NCBI GenBank assembly: GCA_964200075.2
Contig: CAXNAA020000286.1
Coordinates: 1 to 23,124 of the forward strand
Source of the DNA: Sphacelaria rigidula
Taxonomy: Eukaryota > Phaeophyceae > Sphacelariales
DNA: 23,124 nucleotides
Reading direction: 5' to 3'
Shown here: piece by piece, positions 9,131-18,165 of the stretch
Layout of the letters: each line of letters starts with the position of its first letter
Numbering within the stretch: the first letter of the stretch is position 1
Notes under the pieces: model-generated
Database searches by the model: none
Told to the model about the DNA's origin: nothing
What the model saw: only the letters and a program-made list of their open reading frames with translations
Program-made: the position numbers and the translations under genes

Positions 9131-10880
9131 ACAGACACGTATTCTTGTTGGCGAGGCAACCCTCGGCCCCCTGGCGTGGTCAGTTTTCAGCGCCACAGCA
9201 GCGGAGCGAAACCTAATCGCTGGCATCACGCTTCATCACCCACCTTGCGTCGACATCTCAATATCCGCTTGCGCAATCCAAAAGTCAATAACTTCGGTTT
9301 GCGGTAGGACAATGAGAGGGTAAGCTGACTCGGGGGTGTCGGTGGTTCAGGCTGAAAAGTACCTTCAAATCGCGAACGTTGGGGCTTGAAGAGTGTCAAG
9401 CCTCTTTTCTGCGGGTGCGGCTCTTGAGAAACATCTCGTCAATCTGGTCGTAAATATTAGATACATTGACGGATGACCCGTACACCAAACGTATAAGGGA
9501 CGGACTAAAAGCATGAAACATGCGGGCATTGTACGGTACACCGCTGTTACTGTACGTTCATGCTAGCTGCACTCCACGGTGCTTCCGCATCACTCGAGCG
9601 AGGGATATAAAGTGTAGGCACTGACCTGTGCTCGGTAGTTGGACGGACGCCGTTATGCAGATCATGTCGACTTTTCACGCGTGCGCTTCATTTCTTCAGG
9701 CAAACCACGTGGCGGCATCACATGATAGTGCAGTTACAGACAGTACAGTCCACGGTAAGAGTCACCACATCCCTTATCACGACAACAAAACAAGCTTTTG
9801 TTTTGGTTCGCTTTCGGAACAGAAAAAACGTAGAATGCATGCCGATTCTAAAACCAGCACGCTTGTTCACGTCACAACGAAGCTCCCCCGTTGGGAAAGG
9901 AAACGCTCGGTACGTGCTTCCAGTTTGGAAAAATCTTGCGTTCCCGGTGCCCCCCTAAACCCCCTCTTGGGAGGTGCGATACACGATTTGCGCTCCTTAA
10001 AAATAGTCTCGAACCGTCAGCAGAATGCTCCCGAAGCGCATCACATGTTGGTCCAACGTGGATATTTCTCAAAGTTTGTCAAAGTCGCCCATAATATCCC
10101 TCTGTCGTTCCCTTTCTCTCGAGCGTACGAACGCAAGCGTTCAATAACTTTGAGTGCAGAGCTTGCCGTCTGCAGCGAACAATTTACGCCAGGGTTGCCC
10201 TCGCCCTGAGGATCGGAGTGCACATACAGGCTGGCCGCACGACTCAAGACAAGAAAAAGTGTCCGCAGCGCCAAAAGGAGGAATGCCACTCAAAAAGTAA
10301 TACAAATGCGTTTCCTGCAGCTGATAGCCAGCTAGCCTGGAGTGCACTGGGGGCTCTGATCGGTCATCCCGATAATTCTATCATTTCAGGCTATCCTTGA
10401 CACCAAATACGGCCTGGTGGCATTATCCGTCGGTGGCGTTTTGGATCGAAAACCAAGATGCACGAGTTCTCACACGATTCCGCTGAAATTTAATGGCCGT
10501 GTTTACTTGACATCAAGGCAAGAAAAGCGATACCTGGTGCGGCTCCCAACTCGCCTCCGTCCAAACGTTACGGCGAGAACACAAAGAACACAAACATGGG
10601 GGGCAAAATATCTAGACCAATGTATAGAATTTTCACGCTTTAGGAAATCTTCACATGTTGGATTTTGCGCTCGAGATTTGAGTGAGGACCTGAAATTATG
10701 AGGAGACTTGTACGTTGAGAATTTTCAGGGAATTCTTGGTAGTGCATCCATCTACTTTCACCCCCGAAAACAAGGGATTTGTTTTTCGGAAGTTCAGTCG
10801 AACGGACCCATCTCTAGAAATGGAGGGAGATCAAGGGTAGGTGGGGAAAAGTTCCCAGATCCACAGACACATTTTTTTTA
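9131..10880. other. Intronic sequence, no feature assigned
   Basis: A 193-codon frame at 9628-10209 (plus, GTG start) and overlapping minus frames at 9872-10289 show no recognised motif. One minus frame (10289 to 10041) begins with a hydrophobic stretch, MAFLLLALRTLFLVLSRAA, that looks signal-like, but nothing else supports a gene. No repeat copy is seen within the window. Confidence 0.4.
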
Positions 10881-10919
10881 TTTTCGGCCCTGCAGGGGAG
10901 GGTGTGTGGGAGGGGCCCA

Positions 10920-11062
10920 CTCATTTGTTGCTTGCCTTATTTGTTTGACCATTTACAGCGCACCCCTTGCGAGACGGAGCACAGGGGGAGGGCGTACTCA
11001 TTTGCTGCTTGCCTTAGTCGTTTGGCCGTTGACCACGCGCCCCTTTCGAGATGGAGCACCGT
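10920..11062. repeat. Tandem duplication, about 78-80 bp
   Basis: CTCATTTGTTGCTTGCCTTA, followed by a segment ending GCGAGACGGAGCAC (10919-10982), is repeated with some differences as CTCATTTGCTGCTTGCCTTA through TCGAGATGGAGCAC (10998-11061). The second copy is the end of the minus-strand LINE-like frame, so the duplication lies at the tail of that fragment. Confidence 0.75.
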
Positions 11063-11259
11063 TCCCACTCCTAATAGAGACACCTCCAACATTCCGGTGC
11101 TCATTACGTTCCTTCAATAGATTACACAATTTTTTTTTACATATCTTCTCCCCGTCCTGTTTCGCCGTCTGTGGCCACAATCTATCTCCTAGTAAAGCCA
11201 TCGTTTTCTCGCTACTGGCGACAAGCTGGGCCAGCCTAAAAAGGGATTTGACCTCTTAA
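10998..11259 (-). pseudogene. Fragment resembling LINE ORF2 C-terminal tail
   Basis: The minus frame, open through about 11259 and ending at 10998, contains EKTMALLGDRLWPQTAKQDG, then KKLCNLLKERNEHRNVG and GAPSRKGRVVNGQTTKAS. Its charged, aromatic composition and the ALLGDRxWP...LCNLxKERN pattern look like the extreme C-terminal region of LINE ORF2 proteins downstream of the zinc knuckle. That is from general familiarity and not from a search. The opposite-strand 183-codon frame (10708-11259) is probably its shadow. No RT domain adjoins it, so it is a short remnant, possibly of a different LINE from the one at 12480-14900. Confidence 0.35.
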
Positions 11260-11324
11260 AGCAATCTCTCATCGACACAAACGAGTTGGGTCATGATCTG
11301 CATATCGTATTAATCGTCTTATTA

Positions 11325-11444
11325 TCCCTTTTGGAACCCACTGGCGATTTTTATTTTTGTGAATCGGCCCCATTTTGACTTGAAAATGACTGAAAATGAT
11401 GCCAATTCACGAACACAAGAATCGTCAGTGGGTTCCAAAAGGGT
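11325..11444. repeat. Hairpin / MITE-like inverted repeat
   Basis: CCCTTTTGGAACCCACTGGCGAT at 11326-11348 is inverted as ATCGTCAGTGGGTTCCAAAAGG at about 11421-11443. The similarity continues inward through GTGAATCGGC/GCCAATTCAC, giving arms of about 46 bp around a loop of about 25 bp. This could fold into a strong RNA hairpin or represent a tiny foldback element. No clear target duplication is seen. Confidence 0.75.
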
Positions 11445-11659
11445 TAAGGGGAAGGTGCCCATCTGCTCAAAAGTCTGGGCCAATATTTTGTCGTTGAATA
11501 AACCCCATGTCTAGTAATTACCACACCTAACGGAGATAGCGCCCACACTGAAATCTCTGTGAAACCCCGATCGATGCATTTAGCGGATGGCGTCGATTTT
11601 TGGTGTGGACATTCCCTGGAGCAGGGGAAGACTGCAGATATCCTCGCCTTCACCTAATT

Positions 11660-12224
11660 CGTTATCTGTTCAGAGATATGGCGAACATAATTTTTTATAC
11701 TAAAATCAATATATTACGAGCAGAGGTCCTACATGAACTAAATATGGATATCGCGCCTCAGTTTTTGACAGGTATGCGATGAAATTTCGAATCGAGAACC
11801 GATGGTGCAAAACAAAGCTAAAAAACAGCTTTTTAATTTTTTTCGTTTTTCAAATTTTCTGCGTTTTTAGAGCAGTTTTAAGGAGAAATGGACACTGCTC
11901 TTGGGCCTTATCTCAATTTTTAGTTCAATTTTTAGAATTGTGATTTGAAACTCAGGATAAAGAACCACAGAGGTATGCCGAATTAAGAAAAATGAGCCCT
12001 CAGTTTTTTTTTGGGAGGGGTTCGGGCGTTATCGTAAAAAAATGGTCGTTTCCATACAAGAACACCCTAGACCCGTGAAAAAAAAATTCAACCTGACCCA
12101 CTTTGTTTTGTCAATTATGCCCTAGCCACGGCTCACACAAAGTTTCAATACACAAACACCAAACGTGGGCCGGTGAGTGGCCTGCAAAATACTGTTCCGA
12201 ATTTCTTCTGACCTCGTCACTAAA
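11660..12224. other. AT-rich intronic sequence
   Basis: This stretch has several T homopolymers (near 11830-11850, 12004-12012 and A-runs at 12078-12087). No coding or RNA feature is recognised. It may include the 3' flank of the minus-strand LINE. Confidence 0.4.
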
Positions 12225-12229
12225 CGGCC

Positions 12230-12476
12230 GGCCCATATTTAGAGTTGAACCCTGAAATTTGGTATGGACAATGAATAGGCCATAATAAAAACAAGTACGA
12301 ATGTACTCTTTTTCTCTATGAGTTGAGGGCAATAATCAGTTTTGAGGTATCAGTAAAAATGCCCTTAACTCATGAAAAAAAAAATCGTGTGCACTTGCAT
12401 TTGTTTCAATTCTGCCCTATTTATTGTCCATACCAAATTTCACGGTCCAACTCTAAGTATTGGGCCTGCAAACTAC
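12230..12476. repeat. Long imperfect inverted repeat next to LINE 3' end
   Basis: The left arm (12230-12330) and right arm (12361-12476) are reverse complements with gaps. Matched landmarks are AAATTTGGTATGGACAAT on the left against ATTGTCCATACCAAATTT on the right, TTTAGAGTTG against CAACTCTAAG, and ATGAGTTGAGGGC against GCCCTTAACTCAT near the 30-base loop. The right arm abuts the 3' end of the minus-strand LINE, so the left arm may be an inverted copy of the LINE's terminal sequence. Confidence 0.8.
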
Positions 12477-12499
12477 AAATTCGATTCGCGGCTGGCCCA

Positions 12500-13290
12500 G
12501 CTCGTAATGCATCAAACGATTTCATGCCACCTTCGTTCACGTCCCGCATTTCTCCCTCTTGCACGTCCCGTTCCTCCTTGTATAGTTCACATTCGGCCAC
12601 TATATATGGCTTCTGCTCTATTGCTTTGCCACAGAGGCAGTTCTGTGCATCTGGCAGGTCCAGGTCCCCACCCGAAATCGCAGTTTCATTTTTTTCGCCG
12701 CGTCCGTTGGGCCATGCAAATATATTGTCTTCCTTGTCCCCTCTCTCAACCCACCGTATATATTCAGGTGTTCTTCCTCGTCTACTTCGCGTCTGAGCGC
12801 TCCTTTTCCCCTTATTTCCATTACGTCTTTTACGTTTACGTTGTACCCCGCGCCTTCACCTATGGACAGTATTTCGTCTTGGTTTCCGCCTATCTCCTTC
12901 CACACATTCTTGACTTCTTTATCCCACCTTATTTCAGCATGCCCTTTCTTACTTTTCTTCCATACAGCCTTATCAACTATGGCTGGCAATCTCTTCCTCT
13001 GCATGTTCTTCGAGCTATATTCCCACCTCAATTTTCCCATATCTCGGTTTGTTTCAAGTGAGTACATTCCCAACTCTGCTCTCAATGCTGTATTTCTCGT
13101 CGTTTCCGAGCATCCAAGTATCTTCTTCGCTGCTGCCATCTGTACTGTTTCCAACTTCTTCGCCAACTTCACGTCCCTCCCCCCATTCTGCTCCTGCGTA
13201 TTCCAGCTTTGGTACGATCACGTTCATCAGGATACATCTATTAATCCTATAGTCTTGTTGCGAGTCTCTGAGGATCATGTCCATCCTTCC
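12500..13290 (-). pseudogene. LINE ORF2 C-terminal region
   Basis: The clean piece 12618-13172 carries KKLETVQMAAAKKILGCSET and then an Arg/Glu-rich segment. A frameshift near 12660-12680 changes frame to give CLCGKAIEQK followed by AECELYKEERD, which resembles the C-terminal Cys/His knuckle of LINE proteins. The adjoining frame 13054-13284 supplies the thumb-like LMNVIVPKLEYAGAEWGEG. Several frame changes are needed to read it through. Confidence 0.7.
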
Positions 13291-13489
13291 TATCTGTGCC
13301 TTACCTTCTTCTATTGTTACTTTTATTTATGTGTGCATCCCATGAAGAGTTTTTTGAGATCTCTACACCAAGGTATGTATGCTGGTCTACGATCGGCAGT
13401 TCCTCTTCTCCCCACTTCCACTTGAACTCTACCGGATTTTTCTTATCTTCGTTACAGACGAGTACCGCGCATTTGTTGACGTTCGTGTC

Positions 13490-14290
13490 ACTCTCCATTT
13501 CCTCGTGTATTCCAGCGCCTTTCCTATTTGTTTCTGCAATCCTCCTGCTGTTCCTGAAATCCCCACACAATCATCTGCGAACATCAAACCTGATATCACA
13601 TCTTCACCCACCTTGACTCCTTGATTTGCTGCTTCTATCGCTAATATCAGGTCATTGATAAAAACCTTGATCAGGGTCGGTGATAACGCACATCCTTGTG
13701 CAACTCCTCGTAAGATATCAAATATTTCGATATTTTCCCGTCTAGCATCATGGCACTTTTGACACATTCTGTCATCTTCTTCACCATTGTCCACATCTTT
13801 CCTCTGATCCCAGCTTCCCACAACTGTTTTCACAACTCATTGCTCCGTACTGTGTCATAAGCCTTTCGCACGTCCAGAAAGAAACAGTACGTTGTCAGCC
13901 CGGCGTCTTCCCTATCGTACCTAGTGCATACACATGGTGTACACAACTACGATTCGGTCTAAATCCTGCTGATCCCTCGCTGGTTTTTTCATCCTTTCCC
14001 ATCATCGTTCCTACTCTATCGTTCAGAATCTTACATAACGTTTTCCCTACGGTGCTCAGTACCTTTACCCCTCTACAGTTCCCTGGGTCAGCCTGTCTCC
14101 TTTCTGAAAATATTGACTACTACTCCTTCTCTCCACCTCTTGGGTGTGAACTCGTTTTCCCATATCCATTTGTACAGCATAACCATCATGGTAACCATTG
14201 CCTCCCCCCGTACTTCAGAAATTCATTCCCTATTCCGTCTGCCCCCCGCCGCCTTTTTGTTCTTGAGTTTAGCTACGCACTCCTTTACGT
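13490..14290 (-). pseudogene. LINE reverse transcriptase domain, frameshifted
   Basis: The RT motifs are clear in minus frames: LKNKKAAG at about 14240-14265, GFRPNRSCVHHVYAL at about 13925-13970, motif A FFLDVRKAYDTV at about 13855-13885 with its catalytic Asp, motif B GVAQGCALSP at about 13682-13711, and motif C FADD at about 13570-13581. The catalytic Asp residues are all still encoded. A G-run near 14236-14247 appears one base too long and breaks the frame after KKAAG. Further breaks lie between about 13850 and 13910 and near 13430-13500. The longest clean piece is 13429-13833. It is an inactive copy whose catalytic core is still readable. Confidence 0.85.
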
Positions 14291-14477
14291 CATCTCTGGT
14301 ATCTTCTCTCTCTTCCTAGCCACTATCCTCCCATGTTGACGTCTTTACATTTGGATCTGCCCACTCGTTGATCTCTTTTCCGAATTCCGTGTCGAACTTC
14401 GTGATAGTTTTTGGTGTCCCTAATTCACGGCAGTTCTGGACTAGCACTTCCTTTCCCCCTCCGAGCCACTGAGCACT

Positions 14478-14880
14478 TTACCGTTCTGTGCCCGTAGTGT
14501 GGCTATCCCGCTGTCTATCGTTCTTGCCTGGTGTACCATAATCCCTTTCATCCCTACCCACACGTGTTCCATCCCGCCATCGAAATATCAATTTGTTTTC
14601 TTCACTACATCCTCCCAAATCTCCTTTTTCTGCTGTACCATCTTTTTTTACTTCCCTTCGAGCTCTGGTATACTCCCCCCATCCTGCCGTACGAGTAGTT
14701 TCACTTGATATCCATCTCGCGTGGGCCTTTCTCCTCACTCTTATAGCCTCTTTCACTTCCTCATCCCATCATTTGACTGCTCTGTTGCATACGATCAGTT
14801 TCTTCCCTGTGACTTTACTCGCTGTGTTCTTGACCAGCTGCTCCCATCCTTCTATAATCTTCCCTCCTGCCCGATTTCTC
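14478..14880 (-). pseudogene. LINE ORF2 region upstream of RT
   Basis: A minus frame from an ATG at about 14881 reads MERNRAGGKIIEGWEQLVKN and continues to a TGA where WW is expected before DEEVKEAIRVRRKAHARW. It then runs to a stop at 14478. WWxxEVKxAIxxRRKA is the typical linker between the endonuclease and RT in LINE ORF2 proteins. The TGA is most simply a TGG-to-TGA mutation. No endonuclease catalytic motifs are seen further upstream. Confidence 0.7.
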
Positions 14881-15004
14881 TCCATTCCGGTACCAACTGT
14901 TTATACGTGTCCCAACAGTTCGGAAAATTTCACTGCATTTTTGGTCGGGGGGCGGTATAGTAACCCCTACGCGAAAGTGTTTCCACACTAATCCATATAT
15001 AAAA

Positions 15005-15350
15005 TGAGCTACTTGATCTAAGAATGAGGAAGGAAAGTTACATGAACTGAGTATTGGTGAACCAGGTCACTTGATCTTAGAGTAGCTGAAGCAAGTAACT
15101 TGATCTGAGTACAGATGAACTAGGTCACTTGATCTTAGAGTAGCTGCGGCAGGTTACTTGATTTAAAAGATGAGAGGTAAGTTGCTAGAACTCAGTGCGC
15201 GGGACGCACGGCTCTTGATCGTACAGTTGGTGAGCCAGGCACTTGATCTTGCACCAGCGGAGGCAAGTTGAGCAAAGCACAGGTGTACCAAGTCACTTCA
15301 TCTTTCAGTTGATGCTGGGGTTTTTAAGGCAAGTTACTTGAACTGCGTAC
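15005..15350. repeat. Degenerate 58-bp tandem repeat
   Basis: GGTCACTTGATCTTAGAGTAGC is identical at 15065 and 15123, spaced 58 bp. Looser copies built from (C/T)ACTTGATCT and GGCAAGTTACTTGA extend from about 15005 to 15340, with half-unit periodicity near 29 bp. The flanks of units vary in length, which suggests slippage and decay. No coding function is seen. Confidence 0.8.
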
Positions 15351-16830
15351 AGCCGCTGCTGCGAAAGAGACTAATTGAAATTCAGGAGTTCGAAAACGCG
15401 GCGAGACTGTGTTTTGAAATAATCATGAACGCGGCAGTTTGACTAACGGTAGTTACGGGTACAGTAGCTCCAAGTTAGTGTGCATTGTCTTTGTTGGTGA
15501 ATTTTGTTCTCGGAGATCCATCCAAGGTCCAGCAGACATAACTTGTTGTAAATTGCACCTCTGCTCGTTCTGGTCAGCTGCATCAACAACATGTGGCAGA
15601 CCGAATTTGGAGCGGGACATAATTTACTTGGTAACTATCAATCAAGACGCTACCTTCTACTCGGGAATAGCCAGGAGAGAGGTCTAGAACCTGGTGTTCG
15701 TGCGGTCTAATATCATGGCCAATGACGCCTGCACTCACATGTTCCAACATAATATAGTACAGTAGTACAGTAGTAAAGTAGTACAGTACAGTACACTGCC
15801 CCAACGCACAGCATCAGCCAGCGTGGCGCAGCAGCGGGCAGCGCTTTGTTTTCACGGAAGACGAAGAAGCCAACACACCTTTATGTGAAGTTTTCAGCAG
15901 TGTGTAGCCAGCACTGCTTGCCGATTAGCATTGTTTTCTGCATAGATAACACATTGACACTATCGCAGCTCACGTAATCCAAATCGTCTTCGCAATGCGT
16001 AAACACACCACAGTACAATGACAACTCCAGCCCGTGAGAGAGGTCGTGAGTGGGTTTTTGCTGGGGTACAGTGAAATAGGACATATTCCATGTTTTAATC
16101 CTCACCCTGATTTTGTATCATCAATTTTGGGCGGGTGTCGAGTTTGAACGCCAGGCCATAGTCGCGCTTCTTCTTATTTACTTCGAGTTACCCTATTCGT
16201 GTGTGGGAGGTGTGGCTTGTGTTGCGGGCTTTGCTGCTAATTTAATGAAGTAAATTGTGTCCCGCTAGATCTTCGATTCGCGCAACATACAAGCAAATAC
16301 CATATCAACCATTTTTCGGCCTTGTTCCCTCTGCTTTCATGCACGCAAGCAAGACCAATCGCCGTGTCACACTCCGCCGTAGGTGCTGTGATGCATTGCA
16401 ATGCATGGTAATCGGACGACCACAGCGGGTTGCATCTTGTCGCGATATCTAGAGCTACCAAGATAACCTGCCAACTCTTCCAACACGTCCACCAACATGA
16501 AGTGTTTATCAGGACAAAAACGTTTTTCCGTCCGCCAGGGGGGGGAGGGCGGGGGACTATGGGTCCGGGAGTTTTTTTTCACCTATCCTTGGGAGAAAAC
16601 TACTTTCAGGAGAGAACTACTTTCAGGATGAACTAAAAATTATCGATATGCACTTCTTCCCGAGGATTCCAGGTCCTTACTCTCAAATCTCGAGCGAAAA
16701 CCCAGGGTTATTCCTTTGTGTCTCAAGTGGTGGAACAAGCCTGTACCTTGGAATGGACAGCTTGGGCGCTGAAATCGTCATTTCTTTGTTTGCTGACGTC
16801 GTTGAATAATCTTGTTTCTGTGCATGTCGA
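15351..16830. other. Intronic sequence, no gene assigned
   Basis: Only a GTAGTACA-type microsatellite patch (about 15755-15795) and a G-run near 16540-16551 stand out. A YSSSK-like string in the frame at 15439 resembles the SDR YxxxK but has no supporting context and was not accepted as the missing exon. Confidence 0.4.
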
Positions 16831-16843
16831 AGATTGTGATTGC

Positions 16844-16876
16844 GGCTGCTGCTGCTGCTGCTGTTATTGTTATTGC
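16844..16876. repeat. Trinucleotide microsatellite (GCT)n/(GTT)n
   Basis: Successive GCTGCTGCTGCTGCT units are followed by GTTATTGTTATTG. On the minus strand this gives a run of Asn and Ser in a short frame that has no other support. Confidence 0.85.
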
Positions 16877-16879
16877 TTG

Positions 16880-17940
16880 TCACGTTAGCCCATCTCCGTA
16901 CATTTCGCGCCGATGGTCTCAAAGCCATGGCACAAAAAGTCAAAGTACAAGGAATAAATGAATAATACGCCCACGAACAGGAAAACACGGCGCTTCGAAG
17001 GGTGGGGTTCTACACACACGTCAGCGAAGATTAATGCCAAAAAAAAAAACGTCGGTTATATATGGTACGTGGGTCGTAGGAGACCAAAAACGCCAAAAAT
17101 GGGAAACTGCAGGGGTCGGCATACCGAACAAGTCAGGAAAGGGCAAGGTAAGGTAAGACGGCGCAAGTCAAGGCAAAGGCACGGTAACACGACGAGGCAA
17201 GGGGCAAAAGATGAGAGGGGGAAAAAACGAGCCCATAAAACAGGGAAACGTGAAGAACGAAGCAGGTGTGATTGGTTCGTCGTTCTTATACATGCAGCGG
17301 ATTTGCTTCCCTGTCAATATGTTTGCTCATCACGTGTGCTCACGCAATCGTTTGTGCACACGTCGCAGACTGTGCATCGAAGAGTGGCCTGGATGGCGTG
17401 ATGCGTGCACTGGTGTCCGATGTTTCGAAGCACAACATACAGGTATGAATTTGACAACAAAATACAGTAGGATCCGTGCATTCCACTAGCTTGATGTACC
17501 GAAGGGGTGGGGTTTGGCATGAAGGGCTAATGCTAGATTCCTAGATACAAAAACTCATTTTAGTGAAGTAAGTAAAACGAGAAACGCACGCTCGTCTGTG
17601 ATCGATTCCTGGCAACGTGTCGTTTACAGTTCACTGGATGTAAGAGGTTGTACACGTATCACTTTTCTACATAAGGAGGTCGTTTTGTACGGAGAGGAAT
17701 TGCCGTATGCGGTTGGGTTCGCGGTGTCTACAGTACACCGGGATTGGCCAACGCAGTGTGGAGCGCAAGGGACCGACCTCATGCTAACCGTGTACTCTTG
17801 GAAGGCTTGAGAAGCCCTCGGATCCGCCGTTCCGTAGTCCTCTTTGCCCAAGGCATGTTGAAGCATTCGAGAAACCCTTGCTCTGCGTCTTGATCGTCTC
17901 GGTTATGCTGTTGTTGTCTCATATCCGTCCATGTATTGCT
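16880..17940. other. Intronic sequence, no gene assigned
   Basis: A purine-rich stretch with repeated GGCAAGG/GGTAAGG units occupies about 17140-17240. The remaining frames up to 147 codons (16958-17401) are Lys/Arg-rich because of this composition and have no recognised motif. Confidence 0.4.
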
Positions 17941-17949
17941 ACTGTATAG

Positions 17950-18165
17950 GTCAACAATGTAGCACCTACCATAGCGTGGAGTGACATGGGCATAGAAGCC
18001 TGGGGTGATCCCGCGAAGTCAAAACCGATGCTCGACCGCACGCCTCTCGGCCGGTTCGTGGAGTGCTGGGAAGTGGCCAACATGGTGGTGTTTCTCTGCA
18101 GCGATGCATGCACCATGTGTGTCGGTCAGAGCATATGCGTCGATGGCGGGTTCACGAGCGCGTGA
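17950..18165 (+). CDS. SDR (DCXR-like) reductase, C-terminal exon
   Basis: The acceptor AG is at 17948-17949 and the stop TGA at 18163-18165, giving 71 codons. VNNVAPTIAWSDMG corresponds to the RVNAVxPT segment after the catalytic helix. DPAKSKPMLDRTPLGRF and the ending VGQSICVDGGF are close to the L-xylulose/dicarbonyl reductase and carbonyl reductase branch of SDRs, which supports naming the gene DCXR-like. With the upstream exons it would total about 248 residues, plus about 25 from the missing exon, which is normal SDR size. It lies 9.9 kb from the preceding exon. It could instead belong to a different SDR copy, but phase and content fit a single gene. Confidence 0.85.
   Translation, partial: VNNVAPTIAWSDMGIEAWGDPAKSKPMLDRTPLGRFVECWEVANMVVFLCSDACTMCVGQSICVDGGFTSA

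Larger units (their letters stand above)
12480..14900 (-). mobile_element. 5'-truncated, degenerate LINE (non-LTR retrotransposon)
   Basis: Read on the minus strand, broken frames give in order: the linker WDEEVKEAIRVRRKA (about 14760-14800), the reverse transcriptase (about 13500-14290), a post-RT segment with TYLGVEISK (about 13340), LMNVIVPKLEYAGAEW (about 13210-13260), a connection segment (KKLETVQMAAAKKILG, about 13120-13170), and a Cys-rich knuckle region near 12600-12640. No endonuclease domain is seen upstream of 14900, so the 5' end is missing, as is usual for LINE insertions. Stops and frameshifts make it inactive. It lies antisense in the SDR intron. The + strand frames across it (for example 12372-13061 and 12841-13425) are shadows rich in Phe, Ser and Pro. 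Confidence 0.85.
8068..17949 (+). other. Apparent giant SDR intron (or gene break)
   Basis: The interval runs between the exon ending with the first base of the Tyr codon and the C-terminal exon. It is far longer than the other two introns (581 and 400 bp) and holds SINE-like and LINE sequence, hairpins and tandem repeats. It should contain a coding exon of about 74 bases with YxxxK, which I could not find intact. Either a small divergent exon is hidden here or the gene was disrupted. Confidence 0.5.

Noticed and set aside
9628-10209. 193-codon plus-strand open frame in the SDR intron
   Set aside because: GTG start, no recognisable motif, no splice context and competing frames on the other strand.
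10708-11259. 183-codon plus-strand frame
   Set aside because: Composition is poor for a protein and it lies opposite the better LINE-tail-like minus frame.
12372-13425. Plus-strand frames of 194 and 229 codons rich in Phe, Ser and Pro
   Set aside because: They are antisense to the LINE ORF2 C-terminal region, whose minus-strand reading is recognisable.
15005-15350. CRISPR-like array
   Set aside because: Repeats are degenerate, spacers are themselves repeats, and the context is eukaryotic.
15439-15500. Missing SDR catalytic exon suggested by a YSSSK string
   Set aside because: The residues after it do not resemble the SDR helix, and neither an acceptor with the needed phase nor a donor was found.
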